From an uncultured beta proteobacterium (GTDB lineage: Bacteria; Pseudomonadota; Gammaproteobacteria; Burkholderiales; Burkholderiaceae_C): DNA of 63,459 nt. This document shows, in pieces, positions 8,228 to 17,542 of the stretch (the first letter of the stretch is position 1; every line of letters begins with the position of its first letter). The stretch lies in NCBI GenBank assembly GCA_903864505.1, contig CAIPGC010000288.1, forward strand, positions 1 to 63,459. Reading direction: 5' to 3'. Both the position numbers and the translations under genes were made by a program. The notes under the pieces are model-generated. The model was not told the DNA's origin and did no database searches. It worked only from the letters and a program-made list of their open reading frames with translations.

Positions 8228-9229
8228 CTCGGGGGCGGTGCCTGGGGTACTGCGCTGGCAGCAAGCGCCAGTCGCAATCCGGCAGCAAGGCACGCGGTCA
8301 CGTTGTGGCTGCGCGACCCCTTGCAGGCGAACGCATTGATTATGCAGCGTGAGAACGCACGGTATTTGCCGGGGCTGATGCTCCCGCACTCGATGAACAT
8401 CCGCGCTGAGTCTCTGCAAGCGCTGGCATCTGTTTTGGATCGGTTCGACCTGGTGATCGTAGCCTCGCCGATGGCAGGGCTGCGAGGCCTGCTTACACAG
8501 TTGCAGGGCTGTGCCGCCCCGGTAGCGTGGTTGTGCAAGGGCTTTGAGCCAGGTGCAGCTGGGCAGACAGGCTGGTTGGGACATGAAGTGCAGGCCCAGT
8601 GTGCGCCCCGGATGCGGGCTGGCATTCTGAGTGGTCCGAGCTTTGCGCAGGAAGTTGCACAGGAGCAGCCCACGGCCCTGGTTGCAGCCAGCGTCCACGC
8701 GCCGGTGCGCGATGCGTTGGTGGAGGGTTTTCACAGCCAGATTTTGCGTGTCTATGCCAACGAGGACGTGGTGGGGGTCGAGGTGGGTGGGGCAGTGAAA
8801 AACGTCCTGGCCATTGCGACCGGCCTATGTGACGGGCTGGAACTGGGGCTGAACGCGCGTGCTGCGCTCATCACCCGGGGGTTGGCCGAGATGACGCGCC
8901 TGGGGCTCGCACTTGGCGCCCGTCCTGAAACATTTATGGGACTCAGTGGTTTGGGGGATCTGGTGCTCACGGCCACGGGGGACCTGTCACGTAACCGGCG
9001 TGTCGGGCTGGCCCTGGCACAAGGGCAGGCCTTGGAACAGGCCGTGGCATCGTTGGGGCATGTGGCCGAAGGTGTGTACTGCGCCCGAACGGTTGTGGAG
9101 CGCGCGCGCAGTCTGGGCGTTGACATGCCGATCGCTCAATGTGTGGTGGAACTCCTGGACGGGCGCATGCGGCCAGCCCAGGCTGTCGCAGCCCTGATGG
9201 CGCGAGAACCAGTCAACGAAAGCACCTGA
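8213..9229 (+). CDS. gpsA: Glycerol-3-phosphate dehydrogenase [NAD(P)+]
   Basis: Reduces dihydroxyacetone phosphate to sn-glycerol 3-phosphate for phospholipid synthesis. The 338-residue protein starts with the Rossmann motif [14 protein letters not shown], has [15 protein letters not shown], the catalytic lysine region [13 protein letters not shown] and [13 protein letters not shown]. The start at 8213 matches the family N terminus, but there is no clear ribosome binding site because the upstream bases belong to a dispersed repeat. It follows secB by 50 bases, a conserved pairing in this group. Confidence 0.96.
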   Translation: MKIIVLGGGAWGTALAASASRNPAARHAVTLWLRDPLQANALIMQRENARYLPGLMLPHSMNIRAESLQALASVLDRFDLVIVASPMAGLRGLLTQLQGCAAPVAWLCKGFEPGAAGQTGWLGHEVQAQCAPRMRAGILSGPSFAQEVAQEQPTALVAASVHAPVRDALVEGFHSQILRVYANEDVVGVEVGGAVKNVLAIATGLCDGLELGLNARAALITRGLAEMTRLGLALGARPETFMGLSGLGDLVLTATGDLSRNRRVGLALAQGQALEQAVASLGHVAEGVYCARTVVERARSLGVDMPIAQCVVELLDGRMRPAQAVAALMAREPVNEST

Positions 9230-9248
9230 AGCTTGCGCGAGGCAGCGC

Positions 9249-11819
9249 TCAGCCTTGCTCGACGCGTGCTGCAATGTGGGCCAGTGCTTCACCCACCTGG
9301 TCGACCAGAATCAGACACAACTCGCCCGCGCTGAGTTTGTCCAGGGCCGTGTCTATGGCCCGAAATTCGCCGCGAATCTCGCTCGAACTCTTGGTGCGCT
9401 TGGCGTGGGTCAGGCCCTGGCGCAGTAGAGCGATGACTTCACCGTCCTGGCGCCCACGCTGGCACTGATCCTCAAACAGGATCACTTCGTCAAACGCGTC
9501 ACCCAGGATTTCGGTTTGCTGGCGAATGTCCTGGTCCCGGCGGTCGCCGGCACCGCTGATGACCACGCTGCGCCGTGTCGCCGGCATTGCTTGCACCGCC
9601 TGAACCAGCGCCACCATGGCATCGGGGTTGTGGCCATAGTCGGCAATGATGGTGGCACCGCGGAACTTGAACAGATTGAAACGCCCCTGCGCATTGTCCC
9701 GGTCGTTCGAGAAACTGGCCAACCCTGCACGAATGGTGTCCCATGGCAGCCCAAGGGCCCAGACCGCTGCCACTGCCGACATAGCGTTTTCCACCTGGAA
9801 CCCAACTGTTCCACCCATGGTCACCGGGATATCTGACAGCGGCATGAGTTGCTGAAAATCTCCCTTGGATGCCACGATATTGCCGTTTTCCACATAAACC
9901 ACTGCCTGTCCCTGAGCCCGGTGCGTGGCCATCACTGGGTGGTACTTGTCGACCGCAAAGAAGGTAACTGTGCCGCGGGTTTTGCTGGCCATGGCGGCGA
10001 CATTGCGGTCCATCGCGTTCAGTACTGCAACGCCGTTATTAGCTACGTTTTGGACGATGACCCGCTTGAGAACTGACAGATCCTGCACTGTGGTGATGTA
10101 ATTCAGACCCAGATGGTCACCGCTGCCCACATTGGTCACCACCGCCACGTCGCACCGGTCAAAGGCCAAGCCTTCGCGCAACACACCGCCGCGCGCGGTT
10201 TCAAGCACGGCGGCATCTACATCTGGGTGCAACAGCACGCTTCGCGCGCTCTTTGGACCGCTGCAGTCGCCCGTGTCAATGCACTGGCCGTCTACATACA
10301 CGCCATCGGTGTTGGTCATGCCAATCCGCATGCCGTGGTGGGTCAGCAGATGCGAGATCAATCGCACGGTGGTGGTTTTGCCGTTGGTCCCCGTCACCGC
10401 CACGATCGGAATACGACCATTTTCACCGTTCTTGAACATGCTTGAAATGATGGCTTCGCCCACAGGTCGGCCTTTGCCGAACGAGGGTGACAGGTGCATG
10501 CGCAAGCCGGGAGCTGCGTTGACTTCGACCACACCACCGCCTTGTTCTTCGATGGGACGCAAGATGCTGTCACAAACGACGTCGACCCCACAAATATCGA
10601 GCCCGACCATGTGGGCAGCCGCTACCGCACGCGCCGCCACTTCGGGGTGTACATCGTCGGTGACGTCGGTGGCCGATCCGCCAGTGGAGAGATTGGCGTT
10701 GTTGCGCAGATTGACCCGTTGTCCCTTGACGGGGATGGAACCTGCCGTAAAGCCCTGTCCGGCCAGGCAAGCTTGTGCAATGTCGTCGAAACGGATCTTT
10801 GTAAGCGAGGTGGAGTGCCCGCTGCCGCGTCGTGGGTCCTTGTTCACCTCCGTGACCAACTCGGCGATCGAGTGAATGCCATCGCCGACTACCTTAGGGG
10901 GCTCCCGGCGTGCCGCAGCTACCAGCTTGTCGCCTACGACCAACAGGCGAAAATCGTTGCCAGGCATATAGCGTTCAACCAGAATGTTATCCCTGAATTC
11001 GGTGGCCGCGACGTACGCCATTTCCAGTTGATCCCTGGTTGTGATGTTGACCGTCACGCCCTTTCCCTGGTTGCCATCATTGGGCTTGACTACGACGGGC
11101 AGCCCAATTTCACACGCCGCTTTCCATGCGTCCTCGGCATCACAAACTTCTCTCCCTACAGGAACCGGTACGCCGGCGGCAGCCAGTAATTTTTTGGTCA
11201 GATCCTTGTCCTGCGCAATGGCTTCTGCAATGGCACTGGTCACGTCCATTTCGGCGGCTTGAATGCGCCGTTGCTTGCTGCCCCAGCCGAAGCGAACCAT
11301 GCTGCCTTCGGTCATGCGGCTGAAGGGGATGTTGCGCGCCATGGCGGCGTTCACTATGCAACCGGTGCTTGGGCCAAGCCGCACGTCTTCGTCCAGTTCG
11401 CGCAATTGCGCCAGAGCGCTGGCCAGATCGAACGGTGCATCTTCCATGGCCGCCCGGCATAGGGCTTGTGCCAGTTCAAGCGCCAGTCGGCCGACAGCCT
11501 CTTCACTGTATTCCACCACCACTTGGTAAACTTGGGGTTCGATGGTCTGGGTAGTGCAACTAAAGGTGACCGGGCAACCCGCCTGTGCCTGCAATTCCAG
11601 GGCCGCCAACTCCAGTACGTGGGCCATGGGAATGGAGTCGTCGTGACCAGTGGGCTGGAGTGGGCTGATCTCCGGGAAAAGCGCCCGCAGCCGTGCCTCG
11701 AAACCAGCAAGATGACTGACCGAGCACTCAGCATCGCTGCACGACACGACCGACTGAATGGCAGTATGGTGACTCCAAAGATTGGGTCCGCGCAGGGCCC
11801 GGATACGTGTAACTTCCAT
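9249..11819 (-). CDS. cphA: Cyanophycin synthetase, full-length paralogue
   Basis: Polymerises Asp and Arg into multi-L-arginyl-poly-L-aspartate, a cytoplasmic nitrogen store. About 856 residues in three domains: N-terminal domain (1-160), ATP-grasp (about 195-460, with VVVKPNDGNQGKGV) that adds Asp, and a Mur-ligase-like domain (about 470-856) with an intact P-loop GTNGKTT at 477-483 that adds Arg. In the N domain the metallopeptidase-like HxxxHxxxE pattern is degenerate: His67 and Glu75 are present but position 71 is Leu. The ATG at 11819 is preferred over a TTG three codons upstream. It lies 9 bases downstream of the second synthetase gene, so the two form one unit. Confidence 0.93.
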   Translation of the reverse strand: MEVTRIRALRGPNLWSHHTAIQSVVSCSDAECSVSHLAGFEARLRALFPEISPLQPTGHDDSIPMAHVLELAALELQAQAGCPVTFSCTTQTIEPQVYQVVVEYSEEAVGRLALELAQALCRAAMEDAPFDLASALAQLRELDEDVRLGPSTGCIVNAAMARNIPFSRMTEGSMVRFGWGSKQRRIQAAEMDVTSAIAEAIAQDKDLTKKLLAAAGVPVPVGREVCDAEDAWKAACEIGLPVVVKPNDGNQGKGVTVNITTRDQLEMAYVAATEFRDNILVERYMPGNDFRLLVVGDKLVAAARREPPKVVGDGIHSIAELVTEVNKDPRRGSGHSTSLTKIRFDDIAQACLAGQGFTAGSIPVKGQRVNLRNNANLSTGGSATDVTDDVHPEVAARAVAAAHMVGLDICGVDVVCDSILRPIEEQGGGVVEVNAAPGLRMHLSPSFGKGRPVGEAIISSMFKNGENGRIPIVAVTGTNGKTTTVRLISHLLTHHGMRIGMTNTDGVYVDGQCIDTGDCSGPKSARSVLLHPDVDAAVLETARGGVLREGLAFDRCDVAVVTNVGSGDHLGLNYITTVQDLSVLKRVIVQNVANNGVAVLNAMDRNVAAMASKTRGTVTFFAVDKYHPVMATHRAQGQAVVYVENGNIVASKGDFQQLMPLSDIPVTMGGTVGFQVENAMSAVAAVWALGLPWDTIRAGLASFSNDRDNAQGRFNLFKFRGATIIADYGHNPDAMVALVQAVQAMPATRRSVVISGAGDRRDQDIRQQTEILGDAFDEVILFEDQCQRGRQDGEVIALLRQGLTHAKRTKSSSEIRGEFRAIDTALDKLSAGELCLILVDQVGEALAHIAARVEQG

Positions 11820-11828
11820 ACGGTGCAA

Positions 11829-14006
11829 TCAGTAAGGGGTTTTCTTCGGGTTGGACTCGAAGGTGCGCAGTCCTGCACCGATCAACTCCGGCGGAATATT
11901 GAGGGCCCAGGCGGCGGCCACCGCAGCCATCACCATTTCGGGTTGGGAAGACTTGGCAGGCTTCAGGGTCGCCAGGGGCAATTGTGCGGTTTCCTCCAGG
12001 CCCTGTGCCATAACGATCAAGTCGTCGCGCACGAACACGACCCGCTCGCCCGCTTCACGGTGTCGAGCCATCGCGGGGTGCTTTGCGTCCAGACCATAGA
12101 AAATCACCTTGCCATCACATAGCGCGGCCATTTCCACCACCTGCGGGTCGGCGGCGTTGAGCACCGCAGTGCCAGTGGGCAAGATGACATCGACCTGCGT
12201 ACGGGCAACTTTGTAAGTCTGCTCCGCATCGAGAATATCGAACTCGGAAAGCGACTCCTGCCAACTCACGTCGGTCACGATGCCCACACTGCACTTGTCA
12301 TAGGCCAATCCTTCTGCGAGGATGGTACGGCTGCTGTTTTCGAATACCGCCGCCTGGACCGAGCGATTGATCAGGAGCCGTTGCCCCGCTTCCCAGTGCG
12401 TGCAGTCGCTGGCCACGACCTGCCGTCCGTCCAGGTACAAGCCTTCGCTACAGGCCAATCCAACATGCCTGCCGCTGATGTGCGCCAACCATGCCACCAG
12501 GCGCGCAATGCGTCCGGTCTTTTGCGTTCCAGTGATGCCGACGATGGGAATGCGCCCATCCTTGCCATCCTGAAATAGATGGTCAACGATCGCCTTGCCG
12601 ACAGGGCGACCCTGGCCTTCTGCGGGTCGAATATGCGACAGCAGCCCCGGGCTGGCGTTGACTTCGATGACAGCAGCGAGTTGCCCTTGCATGGGCCTTG
12701 AAACGTCTTCCAGCACCATGTCCACCCCGGCGATGTCCAGACCCACTACGCGCGCGGCCAGTGCCGCTGCCGCCGCAACGCTGGGGTGCACCTGATCGGT
12801 CACATCAAATGCGACGTTGCCATTGCGCTGGATCAGTACCTTCTGGTCCTTCGGCGGAATCGATTCTGGAGTCAAGCCTGCTCGCTCCAATTCCAGAATG
12901 ATTTCTCCCGATTTGCTGGGCATCATGGCGTTGAGCGGGAAGTCTTCTCCGGTACCCCGGCGCGGATCGGAGTTGATCTGGATATCGGTCAACAGATCAA
13001 TGGTGGACACACCGTCGCCTACCACCCAGATGGATTCACCTTGCGCCGCTGCAACCATGTTCTTGCCGACAATGAGCATGCGGTGTTCGTTGCCGGGTAT
13101 GAACTTCTCCACGATGACACTGCTGCCTCCGCCCTTGCGATGAGCCAGCGCATAGGCCGCTTCCACATCGCTTTGCGTCATGAGGTTGAGCGACACGCCA
13201 CGGCCGTGGTTTCCGTCGTAGGGTTTGACTACCACCGGTACGCCAATACTTTGCGCAGCGTCCCAGGCTTGTTCTGCGGTACGGACCAACTCGCCCTCTG
13301 GCACCGGCACGCCACAGGACTTGAGCAGGGTCTTGGTGAGGTCCTTGTCGCTGGCAATTTCTTCGGCTATTGCCGAGGTCTGGTCGGTCTCGGCGGTCCA
13401 GATGCGGCGCTGATTGATTCCGTATCCCAGTTGCACCAGATTGCCTTCGGTGAGACGGATCGACGGAATGCGGCGCGCGGTAGCTGCATCAACAATATTT
13501 GCCGTGCTGGGACCCAGGCACAAATCGTCGACCTGCTCCTGCAGATGGGTGACGGCGGCTGCCAGATCGAAAGTTTCGTCGTTGATCGCGGCCAGAACCA
13601 GTTCCCGTGCGGCGTCAAGTGCGTCACGACCAACCTGCTCCTGACGTGTGCGGAACGCAATTTTGTAAACCCCACGTTTCGAGGTCTGTCGTGCCTTGCC
13701 AAAGCCAGTGCGCATGCCGGCCAGGTTCTGCAATTCCAGCGTGACATGCTCCAGAATGTGGGCCGCGTAGGTGCCCTCACGCACGCGCTGCAAAAAGCCG
13801 CCGCGAACTCCGGGGCTGCAGTGGTGCTCGACCAAGCTGGGCAGCAGGGTGGTCAGTCGCTCGTAAAAGCCTGCAATGGTATTTGAAGGGCAGTCTTCCA
13901 GTTCGCCAATGTCGACCCAGGCCTCGATCACCGGGCGATAAGTCCAGAGGTTGGGACCGCGCAGGTGCGTTACCCGAAGGATAGTGATACTTTTCTTCTT
14001 CGTCAT
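11829..14006 (-). CDS. Cyanophycin synthetase-like protein with degenerate ligase domain (CphA')
   Basis: Second cyanophycin synthetase paralogue, 725 residues, about 130 shorter than its neighbour. The N domain carries a complete HxxxHxxxE pattern (His83, His87, Glu91 in AHILEHVTLEL), the type of cryptic peptidase site known in self-priming CphA1 enzymes. The ATP-grasp domain is intact (VVVKPYDGNHGRGV near 258-271). The Mur-ligase domain is truncated and its P-loop is replaced by GTQKTGR (493-499), so Arg ligation is unlikely. It probably works with the full-length enzyme encoded directly downstream. The product may add Asp, make primers or be structural; that division is inference. Confidence 0.88.
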   Translation of the reverse strand: MTKKKSITILRVTHLRGPNLWTYRPVIEAWVDIGELEDCPSNTIAGFYERLTTLLPSLVEHHCSPGVRGGFLQRVREGTYAAHILEHVTLELQNLAGMRTGFGKARQTSKRGVYKIAFRTRQEQVGRDALDAARELVLAAINDETFDLAAAVTHLQEQVDDLCLGPSTANIVDAATARRIPSIRLTEGNLVQLGYGINQRRIWTAETDQTSAIAEEIASDKDLTKTLLKSCGVPVPEGELVRTAEQAWDAAQSIGVPVVVKPYDGNHGRGVSLNLMTQSDVEAAYALAHRKGGGSSVIVEKFIPGNEHRMLIVGKNMVAAAQGESIWVVGDGVSTIDLLTDIQINSDPRRGTGEDFPLNAMMPSKSGEIILELERAGLTPESIPPKDQKVLIQRNGNVAFDVTDQVHPSVAAAAALAARVVGLDIAGVDMVLEDVSRPMQGQLAAVIEVNASPGLLSHIRPAEGQGRPVGKAIVDHLFQDGKDGRIPIVGITGTQKTGRIARLVAWLAHISGRHVGLACSEGLYLDGRQVVASDCTHWEAGQRLLINRSVQAAVFENSSRTILAEGLAYDKCSVGIVTDVSWQESLSEFDILDAEQTYKVARTQVDVILPTGTAVLNAADPQVVEMAALCDGKVIFYGLDAKHPAMARHREAGERVVFVRDDLIVMAQGLEETAQLPLATLKPAKSSQPEMVMAAVAAAWALNIPPELIGAGLRTFESNPKKTPY

Positions 14007-14097
14007 GTCTTGTTATGCGTTGTGCGGTGCACCGTATTGGCGTTGTCTGCGTTAAGTATTCTCGCTCAGTCTCAAGCGAAATAAAATCAACCCCTAA
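14007..14097. promoter_or_regulatory. Divergent promoter region of the cyanophycin locus
   Basis: This 91-base, comparatively AT-rich spacer separates the synthetase genes (minus strand) from the ABC exporter gene (plus strand) and must hold promoters for both. I see no convincing -35/-10 pair at correct spacing, and neither gene has a strong ribosome binding site. Confidence 0.4.
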
Positions 14098-16362
14098 ATG
14101 ACCACTGAAGCCCTCGCCGCCAACTCCCTGCCGCTCGAACTCTCTGACGCTTGGCGTGACGATGTGCAAATGCAACTCCGCCCGCAAGAGAACGTGCTTG
14201 CTGCCCTGCAGGTTGACCTGAACACGCAACTGCAATTTGTGAATGGGCTTGTTTTGGTGAGCAACCAGCGGCTGATGTCCCGGATGGATCGCCAGGCACG
14301 ATGGGAATCCTGGGCCTACCGCCAAGGGATGGTGCTGCAGCACTACGACCATGCAGGGGTGGCTCATCTGGACTTGGTCGACACCCAGGCTCGCTTGGCG
14401 ACATGGCGGTTTACGTTGGGGCAGAACCTGCACGCTATCCGACTGGTGGATCAGTTTCAGTTGGAACTGCAAAGCCATGTCACCGGCGAGCCGTTGCTGC
14501 AGGCGTTGCACAATGTGTGCCCGAGTTGCAAGGCTCCCCTGGATCCTGACCAGGACGAATGTCCGATCTGTACCAAGGTGGTTCATACACCGCCTTCGAC
14601 CTGGACCTTGTTTCGTTTGTGGCGTTTTGCCGTGCCATACAAGGGACAGTTGCTGCTGGGGTTCATGCTGATGCTCTTGGGAACCGCTGCCAACCAGGTT
14701 CCGCCCTATCTGACGGCCCCCTTGGTCGACGAGGTGCTGATTCCCCTGCAGAAAGGGCAAGCCATCGAGCCTGGCACTATCGTCACTTATCTTTCGGCGC
14801 TGATGGGTGCGGCCGTGCTGGCATGGGTGCTGAGTTGGGGCAAGACCTACGTCCTGGCCTTGGTTTCCGAGCGCATTGCGGCCGATTTGCGGACCACCAC
14901 CTATGAGCACTTGTTGCGACTCTCGCTTGAATATTTTGGTGGTAAGCGCACCGGAGATCTGCTGTCGCGCGTGGGCAGCGAAAGTGATCGCATAGCCGTC
15001 TACCTGTCACTGCATTTGACCGATTTTGCCAGCGATGTGGTGATGATCGTGATGACCGCAGTGATCCTGTTCACGATGGATCCGTATTTGGCACTAATTA
15101 CACTGGTGCCGTTGCCCTTTATAGGCTGGATGATCCACTTTGTTCGCTACCGCCTGCGCACAGGTTTCGAGAAGATCGACCGTGTCTGGGGTGAGGTCAC
15201 CAATGTGCTGGCTGACACCATTCCCGGGATACGGGTGGTCAAGGCGTTTGCCCAGGAACAGCGCGAGGCCAATCGGTTCCGTGACGCTAACAGACACAAT
15301 CTGCTGGTCAATGACCGGATCAACAAAATTTGGTCGCTTTTTTCACCCAGCGTCTCGCTGTTGACCGAAGTAGGGCTGCTCGTGGTTTGGGGTTTTGGCA
15401 TATGGCAAGTGTCCAAGGGCACGATCACAGTAGGCATGTTGCTGATGGCCATTGCCTACATTGGCCGCTTCTATGGGCGACTGGATTCCATGAGCCGCAT
15501 CGTTTCGGTGACCCAGAAGTCCGCATCGGCCGCCAAGCGCATTTTTGATATTCTTGACCACGTCTCCAGTGTCCCGGAGTCCGCCAACCCGGTGCGGGTC
15601 GACAAGGTGGTCGGGCGTATTGAAGTGCGCGATGTCGGATTCCGGTATGGCAACCGCGAGGTCAATCGAGGCATCAAACTTTCTATCGCGCCCGGCGAAA
15701 TGATCGGTCTGGTGGGGCACAGCGGTTCTGGCAAGAGTACGCTTGTGAACTTGATTTGCCGTTTTTACGATGTGTCCGAGGGCGCCATTCTGGTCGATGG
15801 TGTGGATATTCGCTCCTACGCGGTGTCGGATTACCGCAAGAACATCGGGTTGGTGTTACAGGAACCATTTTTATTCTTTGGAACCATTGCCGAAAACATT
15901 GCCTATGGCAAGCCTGAGGCAAGCCGGGCCGAGATCATTGCCGCAGCGCGCGCGGCGCATGCACATGAGTTCATCCTGCGCCTGCCGCAAGGCTACGACT
16001 CCATGGTGGGTGAGCGCGGTCAGGGGCTGTCGGGTGGGGAGCGCCAGCGTATTTCCATCGCCCGCGCGCTGCTGATTGATCCGCGCATCCTGATTCTTGA
16101 CGAGGCCACTTCCTCGGTGGACTCGGAGACTGAAAAGGAGATTCAGAAGGCTCTGGAGAACCTGGTGAAAGGTCGCACCACCATTGCCATCGCGCATCGA
16201 CTCTCAACCCTGCATCGTGCAGATCGGCTCGTTGTACTTGACCGGGGTCGCGTGGTGGAAGAGGGCGCGCACGATGCCTTGATGGCGCGCGAGGGTGCTT
16301 ATTTCAATTTGTACCAGGCGCAAGCACGCAACATGGATATTGACATGGATAACGCGCGATGA
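14098..16362 (+). CDS. Cyanophycin-associated ABC exporter with N-terminal zinc ribbon
   Basis: ABC half-transporter of 754 residues with a distinctive N-terminal extension. Residues 1-135 form an uncharacterised soluble domain; a zinc ribbon follows (Cys141, Cys144, Cys155, Cys158). Six transmembrane segments span about 170-460, and the ATPase domain has Walker A GHSGSGKST near 540, signature LSGGERQR, Walker B LILDEATSSVD and switch IAHRLST. It probably acts as a homodimer. The family occurs beside cyanophycin synthetases, as here, and is annotated as cyanophycin metabolism-associated; the transported substrate is unknown. The next gene overlaps its end by four bases. Confidence 0.85.
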   Translation: MTTEALAANSLPLELSDAWRDDVQMQLRPQENVLAALQVDLNTQLQFVNGLVLVSNQRLMSRMDRQARWESWAYRQGMVLQHYDHAGVAHLDLVDTQARLATWRFTLGQNLHAIRLVDQFQLELQSHVTGEPLLQALHNVCPSCKAPLDPDQDECPICTKVVHTPPSTWTLFRLWRFAVPYKGQLLLGFMLMLLGTAANQVPPYLTAPLVDEVLIPLQKGQAIEPGTIVTYLSALMGAAVLAWVLSWGKTYVLALVSERIAADLRTTTYEHLLRLSLEYFGGKRTGDLLSRVGSESDRIAVYLSLHLTDFASDVVMIVMTAVILFTMDPYLALITLVPLPFIGWMIHFVRYRLRTGFEKIDRVWGEVTNVLADTIPGIRVVKAFAQEQREANRFRDANRHNLLVNDRINKIWSLFSPSVSLLTEVGLLVVWGFGIWQVSKGTITVGMLLMAIAYIGRFYGRLDSMSRIVSVTQKSASAAKRIFDILDHVSSVPESANPVRVDKVVGRIEVRDVGFRYGNREVNRGIKLSIAPGEMIGLVGHSGSGKSTLVNLICRFYDVSEGAILVDGVDIRSYAVSDYRKNIGLVLQEPFLFFGTIAENIAYGKPEASRAEIIAAARAAHAHEFILRLPQGYDSMVGERGQGLSGGERQRISIARALLIDPRILILDEATSSVDSETEKEIQKALENLVKGRTTIAIAHRLSTLHRADRLVVLDRGRVVEEGAHDALMAREGAYFNLYQAQARNMDIDMDNAR

Positions 16363-16856
16363 ACGTACTTGTAACGCTCTGCGGGAAGTCGCTCGCATTT
16401 GACTTGGTACGCAGTCCATTTGGCAAACTGGTGTTTACCAATGCGCAAGGTGAACCATTTGAAGGCGTCGTGCCAGTGCGCGCCTTTCCACTGCAGTCGC
16501 CCGAGGATGGCATATCTTTGGTCAGTCACGATGGCCAGGAAGTTGCGTGGATCGATCAGCTCAAAGCCGTGCCTGAGCCTGCTCAGGCACTTATTCGAGA
16601 GGAGTTGCGCACGCGCGAATTCATGCCGGTGATTCAGGGCATCGTGTCGGTAACCAGTTTTTCAACGCCATGCACATGGAAGGTGCAGACCGACCGGGGA
16701 GACACTGCATTTGTGCTGCGTGGTGATGAAGACATTCGCCGCATTGGAACTGCCGGCGGGCTATTGATCGCTGATTCCCACGGCATTCAGTACCTAGTGA
16801 AAGACCAGTTTGCGTTGAACGTGCATAGCAAAAAGATTCTGGACCGCTTCCTGTAG
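16359..16856 (+). CDS. DUF1854 family protein, cyanophycin-associated
   Basis: A 165-residue soluble protein overlapping the exporter stop by four bases (ATGA), so it is translationally coupled to it. Conserved-looking elements are GVVPVRAFPLQSPEDG, SLVSHDGQEVAWI, and REFMPVIQGIVSVTSF, typical of DUF1854. It has no signal peptide or membrane segment. In related genomes this domain is found with the same exporter and with cyanophycin synthetases, so a role as a cytosolic partner or regulator of the exporter is likely. The biochemical function is not known. Confidence 0.82.
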   Translation: MNVLVTLCGKSLAFDLVRSPFGKLVFTNAQGEPFEGVVPVRAFPLQSPEDGISLVSHDGQEVAWIDQLKAVPEPAQALIREELRTREFMPVIQGIVSVTSFSTPCTWKVQTDRGDTAFVLRGDEDIRRIGTAGGLLIADSHGIQYLVKDQFALNVHSKKILDRFL

Positions 16857-17024
16857 CGTTTCTCCTGAACCTGCAGGGGGGCAGTCAACCCGCCCCGCAT
16901 CCAACTCGCTGGAATCTGGACGGGCGCTGGGTTTGCTCGTAGCTACGGCAACTATTTGTAAATATCGACTTGCCGCTCGGCACTGTCATGCCTATGCTTA
17001 GTCAAAGCAACGAAAGGCTGGATC
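16857..17024. other. Intergenic region before the universal stress gene
   Basis: These 168 bases hold no gene. A repeat-like stretch at 16922-16963 (with TAGCTAC) does not keep the phase of the dispersed repeat family. A ribosome binding site (GAAAGG) lies about 8 bases before the stress-protein ATG. No terminator with a T-run is visible after the DUF1854 gene. Confidence 0.4.
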
Positions 17025-17465
17025 ATGTACAAAAACATTGTGTTGGCATATGACGGCTCTGACTCCGGGCAAAAGGCTCTGCTGGACTGCTGTGATTTGG
17101 CGCAGTGGAGCCATGCGGCTCTTTCGCTGGTGGCAGTTATGCCGTCCGCCATGGGGATTGTTGCCATGGAAGGCAGCATCTATGACCCCGAGGTTGAGGA
17201 ACGCGAGCACAACCGGTTCCTGGCAATCTTGGGCGATGGGTTGCGACGTCTGGCCGATGCTGGCTATGCGGCCAGGGGAGAGTTACTGGTCGGAGAATCG
17301 GTTGAGGAAATAACGAACTACGCCGTGAAAAACAATGCGGACTTGATTGTGGTGGGGCACAAGCACCTCGACGGTTGGGCGGCACGGTGGTGGCGAGGTT
17401 CGATCTCTAGTGCTTTGATCGAACACGCCCACTGCAGTGTCCTGTGTGTTATCACGCTTCGGTGA
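17025..17465 (+). CDS. Universal stress protein, UspA family
   Basis: Single Usp domain of 146 residues in the cytoplasm. It starts KNIVLAYDGSDSGQKAL, the usual first strand and loop, and ends with the ATP-site type motif GHKHLDGWAARWWRGSISSALIE in slightly altered form, where the second glycine loop is GSISSALIEHAHCSVLCV. Members respond to stress and starvation, some binding ATP. The gene is monocistronic between the DUF1854 gene and the convergent liv operon. Confidence 0.9.
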   Translation: MYKNIVLAYDGSDSGQKALLDCCDLAQWSHAALSLVAVMPSAMGIVAMEGSIYDPEVEEREHNRFLAILGDGLRRLADAGYAARGELLVGESVEEITNYAVKNNADLIVVGHKHLDGWAARWWRGSISSALIEHAHCSVLCVITLR

Positions 17466-17542
17466 GTCATTCGATATGGAAAGGAAGCCTTCTATGTCTA
17501 GCTACCCTGTGATCGAGCAAGATGGACATTGGGCGTCCGTGT

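Noticed and set aside
16922-16963. Possible degenerate repeat copy around TAGCTAC before the stress-protein gene
   Set aside because: The 14- and 39-base spacing is not kept; only a short word matches.
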